Position numbers and translations under genes: made by a program
Assembly (NCBI GenBank): GCA_030754805.1
Contig: JASLZO010000062.1
Coordinates: forward strand, 1 to 6,657
Direction of reading: 5' to 3'
Length of the DNA stretch: 6,657 nucleotides
Source: Dehalococcoidia bacterium
Lineage (GTDB): Bacteria > Chloroflexota > Dehalococcoidia > UBA6926
The notes under the pieces: generated by a model
Database searches by the model: none
What the model was told of the DNA's origin: nothing
The model's input: only the letters and a program-made list of their open reading frames with translations
In this document: positions 1 through 5,709 of the stretch, one piece after another
Layout of the letters: every line of letters begins with the position of its first letter
Position numbering within the stretch: the stretch's first letter is position 1

Positions 1-1
1 G

Positions 2-517
2 ATCGTAGACACTGAGCAGGTCTCGATGATGCTGAGCATCCTCGCGATCAGGGCGGTTGAACAGGCGCACTCCGGGAGATCGTTGGGCGAGATAACAGAC
101 TGGGTCCAGGCCGCGATCCCGCGGGCGAGAACGTTGATCGTGCTGGACACGCTGGAATTCTTGGCCAAGGGCGGTCGGCTGGGCAAGGGGCAGGCATTCC
201 TCGGCGGTTTGCTCAACGTGAAGCCGATGCTGGAAATCCGAGAGGGCGAGGTCCATCCGTTGGAGCGGGCAAGGTCTAGGAAGAAAGCGTTGGACCGGTT
301 GGTGCATCTCGCCCTGAACGAAGGCCCGGCCGAACTCGCGGTCGTTGCCGGAAGTACCGACCTCGATGCAGCCAGAACCGTCGCGGACAGGATCGGCGAG
401 GGATTCGGGCAAGAAGAAACACCCGTGTACAACATCGGCCCTGTCGTGGCCACGTACGCCGGGCCGGGGAGCGTCGGCGTCGGGATTCTCAAGGCCGAGA
501 CCGCGCAGGGGCCATGA
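2..517 (+). CDS. DegV family fatty-acid-binding protein (FakB-like), 5'-truncated by window edge
   Basis: This is the C-terminal 171 codons of a DegV-family protein; the family is usually about 280 residues, so roughly 110 are missing to the left. The reading frame is open to the window edge, and its first visible residues (IVDTEQVSM) match the family's conserved 'VDS..VSMG' stretch, so the Met codon at 26 is internal. Further signatures are LDTLEFLAKGGRLGK (fragment residues 48-62) and LLNVKPML (70-77), the glycine-rich turn and 'IKP' strand of the second domain. Known members (FakB) bind a fatty acid and present it to the kinase FakA, giving acyl-phosphate for phospholipid synthesis; this role is inferred here. 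In several phyla a fakA-like DAK2-domain gene precedes degV and recG, so one may lie just upstream. The TGA stop overlaps the recG ATG (ATGA), implying co-transcription and translational coupling. The ligand cannot be told from the sequence. Confidence 0.93.
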   Translation: MVDTEQVSMMLSILAIRAVEQAHSGRSLGEITDWVQAAIPRARTLIVLDTLEFLAKGGRLGKGQAFLGGLLNVKPMLEIREGEVHPLERARSRKKALDRLVHLALNEGPAELAVVAGSTDLDAARTVADRIGEGFGQEETPVYNIGPVVATYAGPGSVGVGILKAETAQGP

Positions 518-3123
518 CCCAAAACCGCCCGGAGGATTCGCAACGAATCGAGCGGAAGCTCGAAGCGGTCCGAAGGGTCCTGGAACACGAAAAAACGCTG
601 GGGTTCAAGGACTCCGCTGTGTTCGGGGGGATCGACAGCTTCTTCGAGCGGTGGGTCGAAGATCCTGCCGTCCGGACAGCCCTCGAAGCCTCATCGCTGA
701 CGGGCCCAACCCGCTATGCCGACTTCGACCGGCAACAGCGAGAAGAATGGATCGCCTCTGTGACACCGCACCTCGGTGTCGCCGACGAACGTGCTGACGC
801 CCCGAGCCGGGAAGATCCAGCCCCGGTCGGCCAGCCCCCCCCAACGCGAACCGCGTCTCCGGCCGAACTGACCCGGGGTTCCGATGCCACCACGGTTCGC
901 CGAGGTGCAGCCAATCGAGGTCGCAGGGCCGCGAAGCCCTCGGTTCCGAAGGCTGCAGCCCCGGTAAAGGGCTCGTCACGCCAAACTCCACCAGCTGTGC
1001 GTGCCCCGAAAGGGCCGCCTCCTTCGTTGGATACGCTGCTCGAACTCCCGTCGAGGATCGGGCCCGCGTTGAGGAAGCTCGGAGTCACGACGTACCGGGA
1101 AGCACTGTGGGCATTCCCGCGCCGCTATCTGGACGTCCTTCGGATCGCCGACCTCGAAGCGGGTGTCGAGCGCGCGATCGCCGTTAGGGTCGTCCGCTCG
1201 AACGCGCGGCGGTTTGGGGGGAGACGGCTTCAGACCACCGAAGCGATCGTGGAAGACGAATCCGGCACGATCAACGCCATCTGGTTCGGCCGCACGTGGA
1301 TCGCCAGCTCACTCACTCCCGGAAAGCGCTTCCTCCTGACCGGGCGCTTGGGCGAATTCCGTCGGAACGTCCAGTTCGCTGTGGCTTCGCAGGAGCCCAT
1401 CCCAGACACCGATTCGGTCAGGTTAGGCGACCTGGTCCCCGTCTACCCCCTGACCGTCGGTGTCACGCAACGGGGGATGCGGTCGGTCGTGCGGCCGGCG
1501 GCGGAGAGGGCCATCTCGCTGGTATCGGACTACCTCCCGGCGGCCGTCCGTGAGTCCGTGGGACTGCTCGAGCTCCAGGGCGCCCTCAGAACGCTCCATC
1601 GGCCAAAGGATCGAGCCGAAGAGACCTCCGCGAGGCGAAGGTTGGCGTTCGACGAACTCTTCCTGCTCCAGCTTGGTCTGCTACAACGCAGATTGACCCG
1701 TCAGCAGCAGCTCGGAGCCCCGATCCGAGCCGACCGCCCAGTCCTCGATCGCTTCATCTCCACACTCCCGTTCGAGCTGACCAACGATCAATCGAAGGTC
1801 TTGGGCGAGGTTCTGACCGACATCGGGCGCGCCGCGCCGATGCACCGCCTCCTTCAGGGTGATGTCGGGAGCGGAAAGACGGTAGTCGCGGCCGCGGCTC
1901 TGGTAATCGCAGCGGCGAACGGATTCCAAGGCGCGATAATGGCCCCGACCGAAGTCCTGGCCGAGCAGCACATGCGGACCCTGACCGAGCTGTTCAGCGT
2001 CGGACAACGGGAAAACGACGATGGCGGGCCGTACCGGGGCTTCTCCGGGTTGATCGGTGGCAGGCCCCTGCGGGTCGCACTCCTGACCGGCAGCATGGCG
2101 GCCGGAACGAAGGATTCGCTCCAGAAGCTCATCTCCGCGGGCGACGTCGATATCGCCATCGGGACTCACGCACTAATCCAGGCAAACATCTCGTTCTCGA
2201 ACCTCGGCCTCGCGGTCGTGGACGAACAGCATCGATTCGGCGTCGAGCAGAGGGCATCGCTGCGTAACAAGGGGATGGCGCCACATCTGCTGGTGATGAC
2301 CGCCACGCCGATCCCTCGTTCGCTGGCCCTGGGGATCTTCGGCGACCTCGACGTCTCCACGATCCGCGAAATGCCACCGGGACGCCCGCCGATCGAGACA
2401 CGGGCCATCGAACCGCTCGAACAACACAACGCGTATTCATTGATCCGAGACGAAGCCCATGCGGGAAGACAGACCTTCGTCATTTGTCCCCTGGTTGAGG
2501 AGAGCGACGCCGTCGAGGCAAGGGCCGCGGTCGCCGAACACGAGAGGCTCTCCAAGGAGGTCTTTCCCGAACTTGAGGTCGGCCTTCTCCACGGGCGGAT
2601 GTCCTCGAAGGACAAAGACTCAGTGATGACTCGGTTCCACAGCGGTATGATTAACGTGCTCGTTTCCACTGCCGTCGTCGAGGTCGGAATCGACGTCCCC
2701 AACGCGACCGTGATGATGATCGAGGGTGCGGATCGTTTCGGCCTGGCCCAGCTCCACCAGTACCGCGGGCGTGTCGGCAGAGGCAGGCACAAGAGTTACT
2801 GCGTACTGGTCGGGGACTCGAACTCACCCGACGCGCAGGAGCGCCTGCAGATCGTCGCCACTACCTCAGACGGGTTCAAGCTCGCCGAGGAGGACCTCCG
2901 GTTGCGTGGACCCGGAGAATTCTTCGGAACGCGACAGAGCGGCGTGCCCGACCTCTCTGCTGCGTCGTTATCTGATCTGCCGTTGCTGGAGGAGGCGAGA
3001 GACCACGCTCTCGACCTCACTCGTGACGACCCACAGTTGCGAGCGACCGAGCATGTCCCTCTTCGTCAGGAGGTCCACCGCTTCTGGAGTCGCGTGGGCG
3101 ATGATTTCGGCACCAGCGGCTAA
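514..3123 (+). CDS. recG: ATP-dependent DNA helicase RecG
   Basis: RecG is a superfamily 2 double-stranded DNA translocase that reverses stalled replication forks and migrates Holliday junctions. All expected parts are present. The wedge/OB domain starts near residue 177 (LPSRIGPALRKLG) with the OB strands at about 220-297. Walker A is GDVGSGKT (449-456), Walker B/motif II is DEQHRFG (570-576), motif III is TATPIPR (596-602), motif VI is QYRGRVGRG (749-757), and the RecG-specific motif is LRLRGPGEFFGTRQSG (795-810). At 869 residues it is longer than E. coli RecG (693). The extra length is a helical N-terminal region (about 9-75) plus a Pro/Ala/Arg-rich linker (about 95-170), and an insertion of about 20 residues near 496-517. 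The ATG at 514 overlaps the degV stop; a weak AGGGG lies only 2 bases upstream, so translation probably depends on coupling. No motif is broken, so it is probably functional. Confidence 0.98.
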   Translation: MTQNRPEDSQRIERKLEAVRRVLEHEKTLGFKDSAVFGGIDSFFERWVEDPAVRTALEASSLTGPTRYADFDRQQREEWIASVTPHLGVADERADAPSREDPAPVGQPPPTRTASPAELTRGSDATTVRRGAANRGRRAAKPSVPKAAAPVKGSSRQTPPAVRAPKGPPPSLDTLLELPSRIGPALRKLGVTTYREALWAFPRRYLDVLRIADLEAGVERAIAVRVVRSNARRFGGRRLQTTEAIVEDESGTINAIWFGRTWIASSLTPGKRFLLTGRLGEFRRNVQFAVASQEPIPDTDSVRLGDLVPVYPLTVGVTQRGMRSVVRPAAERAISLVSDYLPAAVRESVGLLELQGALRTLHRPKDRAEETSARRRLAFDELFLLQLGLLQRRLTRQQQLGAPIRADRPVLDRFISTLPFELTNDQSKVLGEVLTDIGRAAPMHRLLQGDVGSGKTVVAAAALVIAAANGFQGAIMAPTEVLAEQHMRTLTELFSVGQRENDDGGPYRGFSGLIGGRPLRVALLTGSMAAGTKDSLQKLISAGDVDIAIGTHALIQANISFSNLGLAVVDEQHRFGVEQRASLRNKGMAPHLLVMTATPIPRSLALGIFGDLDVSTIREMPPGRPPIETRAIEPLEQHNAYSLIRDEAHAGRQTFVICPLVEESDAVEARAAVAEHERLSKEVFPELEVGLLHGRMSSKDKDSVMTRFHSGMINVLVSTAVVEVGIDVPNATVMMIEGADRFGLAQLHQYRGRVGRGRHKSYCVLVGDSNSPDAQERLQIVATTSDGFKLAEEDLRLRGPGEFFGTRQSGVPDLSAASLSDLPLLEEARDHALDLTRDDPQLRATEHVPLRQEVHRFWSRVGDDFGTSG

Positions 3124-3154
3124 CCGGCTTACCCCTTCCCACCACCCGTTTCGC

Positions 3155-3161
3155 GTACTCT
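3155..3161 (+). promoter_or_regulatory. Possible -10 element for the aldo/keto reductase gene
   Basis: GTACTCT lies 7 bases before the reductase ATG, the spacing at which a -10 box would start transcription at or within a base or two of the start codon. TACTCT fits TAnnnT. No convincing -35 is found 16-18 bases upstream and no Shine-Dalgarno sequence precedes the ATG. The gap from recG is only 45 bases, so read-through from the upstream operon is the alternative. Weak evidence, supported mainly by the similar TACTC element before argS. Confidence 0.25.
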
Positions 3162-3168
3162 CCGCACA

Positions 3169-4197
3169 ATGCTCCCTCAGCGGCAACTCGGCACCACCGG
3201 CCTGTCCATCAGCCCGATCGCGTTCGGGTGCGGCAACGTCGGTGGCCTCTTCACGACCGAGGGCCGGGCGGACGAACAGGCGGAGGTCCTCCAGCGAGCC
3301 TGGGACTTGGGCATCACCTGGTTCGACACTGCGCCCCAGTACGGGAACGGTCGGTCCGAGAGGAACCTCGGCGCCGCACTCAGGGGAGCGGGATTGATCG
3401 ACGAGGCCGTCGTTTCGACGAAAGTCCGGGTCACCGAAGACGATCTCAGGAGTGACATGCGCAGCGCAATCATGCGCTCCGCCGAGGCCAGCCTTGAGCG
3501 GCTCGGCATGGACCGCGTGGGCGTTTTCCAGTTGCATAACCGGGTGACCTCCGTGCGAGGCACGGAGTCCGATGCGCTGAGCATGGAGGACGTGCTGGGC
3601 GAAAACGGCGTCCTCGAGACACTCGAACGCCTCCGATCAGAGGGCACCTGCCGGGCTATCGGCATGACCACGCTCGGCGAGACCGACGCTCTTCGAATCA
3701 TCGTTCAGGGTGCGGGGTTCCAGACGGCACAGGTCTACTACAACCTGCTGAACCCCACCGCCGCAGATCGCCGACCGGATGAACTTCCCGTTCAGGACTA
3801 CGGGCAACTGCTCGATCACATGGCGGAGCGAAAGATGGGCGTTCTCGCCATCCGCGTGATGGCAGCCGGGGCTCTGGCTGACAAACCCCCGAAAACTCCT
3901 CGGGGTGGCCCAGCGCTCTCGCCCGGGTCCGAGTTCTCTGAGGACGTGGAACGCGCCACCGCACTGATTCCGCTTGCTCACGAATACGAGACCACCGTAT
4001 CCCGGGCCGCGCTCCGATTCGTGCTGCACGATGAACGCGTGACCGGGGTCCTGATCGGCGTATCGAACGTCGGGCAGGTCGAGGAGGCGCTGGAGGCGGT
4101 TGAAGAAGGACCGCTCCACGGCGACTTCTTCAAAGCGTGGCGCACCCTCCTAGAGTCCGATTTCGGACGTCGTTCGGAGGAGAAGGATCCTAGATGA
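3169..4197 (+). CDS. Aldo/keto reductase
   Basis: A complete 342-residue cytosolic NAD(P)H-dependent oxidoreductase with a TIM-barrel fold, reducing aldehydes or ketones or oxidising sugars. The catalytic tetrad is intact: D53 and Y58 in DTAPQYGNGRSE (53-64), K85 in STKVRV, H123 in FQLHN (120-124). The N-terminal LGTTGLSISPIAFGCGNVGG is the usual first strand. VYYNLLNP (189-196) supplies the Tyr expected to stack on nicotinamide, and LIGVSNVGQVEEAL (295-308) resembles the C-terminal cofactor-phosphate loop. The sequence resembles the aldose dehydrogenase/L-galactose dehydrogenase branch of the superfamily, but the substrate cannot be assigned. ATG 3169 is the only usual start codon after the recG TAA; the two genes share a frame and are separated by 15 sense codons. 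There is no Shine-Dalgarno. Its ORF closes with TGA inside an ATGA. It is on the same strand as recG, with no obvious functional link. Confidence 0.95.
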   Translation: MLPQRQLGTTGLSISPIAFGCGNVGGLFTTEGRADEQAEVLQRAWDLGITWFDTAPQYGNGRSERNLGAALRGAGLIDEAVVSTKVRVTEDDLRSDMRSAIMRSAEASLERLGMDRVGVFQLHNRVTSVRGTESDALSMEDVLGENGVLETLERLRSEGTCRAIGMTTLGETDALRIIVQGAGFQTAQVYYNLLNPTAADRRPDELPVQDYGQLLDHMAERKMGVLAIRVMAAGALADKPPKTPRGGPALSPGSEFSEDVERATALIPLAHEYETTVSRAALRFVLHDERVTGVLIGVSNVGQVEEALEAVEEGPLHGDFFKAWRTLLESDFGRRSEEKDPR

Positions 4198-4316
4198 CAC
4201 GCGCTCGAATCGAAAGGTCAGTTGGGTGGAAGCTCGGCGCCGGCCGCCGGAGGCCTGGTACTTCGACGCCACGCTCAAACATTCACCGCGGTCCAAACCG
4301 GCCGAACAGGCGCTGA
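4194..4316 (+). CDS. Doubtful 40-residue arginine-rich ORF
   Basis: ATG at 4194 overlaps the reductase stop as ATGA, and a purine-rich GGAGGAGAAGG (4176-4186) lies 7 bases upstream, better Shine-Dalgarno spacing than any confirmed gene here has. The product would be 40 residues, strongly basic (many Arg, no acidic residue but one Glu), without a signal peptide or membrane segment; I recognise no family. The purine run also encodes the charged C-terminus of the reductase, and Arg-rich products are common from random GC-rich frames. More likely spurious than real. Confidence 0.13.
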   Translation: MTRARIERSVGWKLGAGRRRPGTSTPRSNIHRGPNRPNRR

Positions 4317-4355
4317 GGCTCAGGCTCGGGGTCCGAGTAACCCCCTGCCGCTCCC
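4198..4355. other. Convergent intergenic region with two short GC hairpins
   Basis: This 158-base gap separates the convergent reductase and transporter genes, where terminators for both strands would be expected. Two short stems can be drawn: CGGCG/CGCCG at 4235-4239 and 4245-4249 with a 5-base loop, and CTCGG/CCGAG at 4325-4329 and 4333-4337 with loop GGT. A small palindrome CTGAGGCTCAG sits at 4313-4323. None is followed by a T-tract on either strand, so I do not call an intrinsic terminator. Termination may be Rho-dependent or rely on these weak stems. Apart from the doubtful small ORF I see no gene. Confidence 0.4.
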
Positions 4356-5558
4356 TCAAAGACGCCTGAGGCTCTTGAACACCAGCAGGCTCACCGCTCC
4401 CACGCCGACGAGAGCGACCCCGTTGATGACTAGAGCCGCCGGAACCGAGATTAGGGACGCCAGTACCCCCACCTGGAGATTTCCCACCGGCTGAGTGCCG
4501 ATCGCGAATACCCACGACCCCCCCGCTCGGCCCCGCATGCCTTCCGGGGCCGAGAGTTGCATCAGCCCTTGTGTATACACGTCTGTGAGCGCCGCGGCGG
4601 CGTCCACCAGTGTCAGCGCTACGAGTACGAACAGGAAACTCGGAGCCAGCCCCAGGAGGATGATCGCCGCACCGAACGCGTGCAGGACGATCATGAAGGG
4701 CAGCCCATTCCGACGCGATGGGCCTATTACGGTCACCACGAGCACGCTGCCTATACCGCCGATCGCCCTCACACTGGTCATCAAGCCGAGCCCGTCCGCT
4801 CCGACCTCCAGCACGTCACGTGCAAGGCTCGGCAGCAGGACCATGTACGAGAATCCAACGACCTCTACGGTCGCTGTCAGGAGCAGCATCTTGAACAGGG
4901 TCGGGTGCTCTCGAAGGGCCACGACGTAGGATCGGAGATTTTCCATCACCGATGACCCATTGGGCTCGACGCGTGGGCGCGAAACGGTCATCAAGAGCAG
5001 ATATGAGACGACGTAGACGCTCGACAGCGCGATGAACCCCTCGCCGCCACCGAACCGTGCTGTTATCAATCCGCCGGCTAGTGGGCCCACGAGGCCACCA
5101 GAGCGCATCGCAACCGTGGAGACTGCCATCCCATTGATCACGTTCTGAGAGCCGACGAGGTCGTTCACGTAGCCCTGCCGCGCCGTCTGGAACGAAGCCT
5201 GGAACACCCCGCTCGTGAACGTCAGAGCCAGGATCCAGGGGAGCGACATTCCATTGAGCACGACGATTCCGGTCAACACGGCCACGACGCACAACCCCAC
5301 GTTCATCCAGTTGATGAAGCGTCCCTTGTCGACTCGGTCGACTAGGGCCCCTGCGACAATCCCTAACAGGAAATTCGGGGCGAACCGGATGCCGAGCGCG
5401 ACGCTCACCCAGAACGGAGAATCCGTCATCTCGAGGACCACCCACCCGAGCACGACGATCTGGCCCATCATCCCGGCTGAGTTCGCCAGGATGGCGGCAG
5501 TCAGCAGCCGGAAATCCCGGAAGGCAATCGAGGGCACGCGCGTAGTGAGGAGCGACAT
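4356..5558 (-). CDS. Major facilitator superfamily (MFS) transporter, efflux type
   Basis: A complete 400-residue inner-membrane protein with about 12 hydrophobic segments (roughly 14-40, 47-71, 84-104, 107-125, 145-166, 174-192, 222-245, 258-278, 287-303, 308-325, 350-371, 374-396). MFS motif A is present between segments 2 and 3: GALVDRVDKGR (70-80), with D74, R75, D77, K78 and R80. The ARQGYVNDLVG stretch (126-136), GPLAGG (158-163) and PEGMRGRAGG (338-347) resemble the EntS-like/MFS_3 branch, whose characterised members export siderophores, drugs or other small molecules by proton antiport. The substrate is unknown and no regulator or biosynthetic gene is adjacent. The start is well fixed: an in-frame TGA lies seven codons upstream with no other start codon between. 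The leader just before the ATG is pyrimidine-rich (TCTCTTCTC) and lacks a Shine-Dalgarno. It is divergent from argS and convergent with the reductase. Confidence 0.94.
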   Translation of the reverse strand: MSLLTTRVPSIAFRDFRLLTAAILANSAGMMGQIVVLGWVVLEMTDSPFWVSVALGIRFAPNFLLGIVAGALVDRVDKGRFINWMNVGLCVVAVLTGIVVLNGMSLPWILALTFTSGVFQASFQTARQGYVNDLVGSQNVINGMAVSTVAMRSGGLVGPLAGGLITARFGGGEGFIALSSVYVVSYLLLMTVSRPRVEPNGSSVMENLRSYVVALREHPTLFKMLLLTATVEVVGFSYMVLLPSLARDVLEVGADGLGLMTSVRAIGGIGSVLVVTVIGPSRRNGLPFMIVLHAFGAAIILLGLAPSFLFVLVALTLVDAAAALTDVYTQGLMQLSAPEGMRGRAGGSWVFAIGTQPVGNLQVGVLASLISVPAALVINGVALVGVGAVSLLVFKSLRRL

Positions 5559-5594
5559 CGTGAGAAGAGACGGTCGTCAAACGGCCCGCCTCAG

Positions 5595-5624
5595 AGTATG
5601 AGTTTCCCACATGCGACCGGCCAA
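5595..5624 (-). promoter_or_regulatory. Candidate promoter for the MFS gene
   Basis: On the minus strand TTGGCC (4 of 6 to the sigma-70 -35) is followed after 18 bases by CATACT (4 of 6 to the -10). Transcription would begin near 5588, giving a leader of about 30 bases before the ATG at 5558. Spacing is good and boxes are moderate. Read as consensus matching only, with no experimental support. Confidence 0.35.
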
Positions 5625-5644
5625 CTCCGTTCGTCAGAGCTATT

Positions 5645-5660
5645 TCTGAAATTGTTCAGA
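5645..5660. repeat. Perfect 6-bp inverted repeat in AT-rich block (operator-like)
   Basis: TCTGAA and TTCAGA form perfect arms around the 4-base spacer ATTG. The dyad sits in a 30-base block (5641-5670) with only 8 G or C bases, a clear low in this GC-rich DNA, and is followed by the palindrome GTTAAC at 5661-5666. It lies between the divergent MFS and argS genes, 50 bases before the argS ATG. It could be a regulator-binding site or an upstream promoter element. No T-tract makes it a terminator, and the regulator is unknown. Confidence 0.35.
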
Positions 5661-5690
5661 GTTAACAAAGGGCACCGCACTGACGCGGGG

Positions 5691-5699
5691 TGGCATACT
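5691..5699 (+). promoter_or_regulatory. Candidate extended -10 promoter for argS
   Basis: TGGCATACT fits the extended -10 pattern TGn-TATAAT (TG present, 4 of 6 in the hexamer), which can work without a good -35. It ends 10 bases before the argS ATG, so transcription would start within a few bases of the start codon, giving a leaderless or near-leaderless message. TTAACA at 5662-5667 resembles a -35 (5 of 6) but is 26 bases away, too far for normal spacing. Confidence 0.4.
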
Positions 5700-5709
5700 C
5701 AACGCGGAT

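Noticed and set aside
2166..2792. 208-codon minus-strand ORF opposite recG
   Set aside because: It lies wholly antisense to conserved helicase motifs of recG; long antisense frames are expected in GC-rich genes and its translation shows no recognisable domain.
2968..3537. 189-codon minus-strand ORF spanning the recG-reductase junction
   Set aside because: It is antisense to the recG C-terminus and to the reductase catalytic region, both of which are clearly coding on the plus strand.
4235..4249. GC hairpin as an intrinsic terminator for the reductase
   Set aside because: The stem is only 5 bp (6 with a wobble pair) and no T-run follows on either strand.
4816..5610. 264-codon minus-strand ORF overlapping the MFS gene
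   Set aside because: It is a shifted frame of the transporter, with Arg/Pro-rich, non-membrane content and no motif; the 400-residue frame has motif A and 12 hydrophobic segments.
5662..5699. TTAACA plus CATACT as a standard sigma-70 promoter for argS
   Set aside because: The boxes are 26 bases apart, far from the usual 16-18; the extended -10 reading is preferred.
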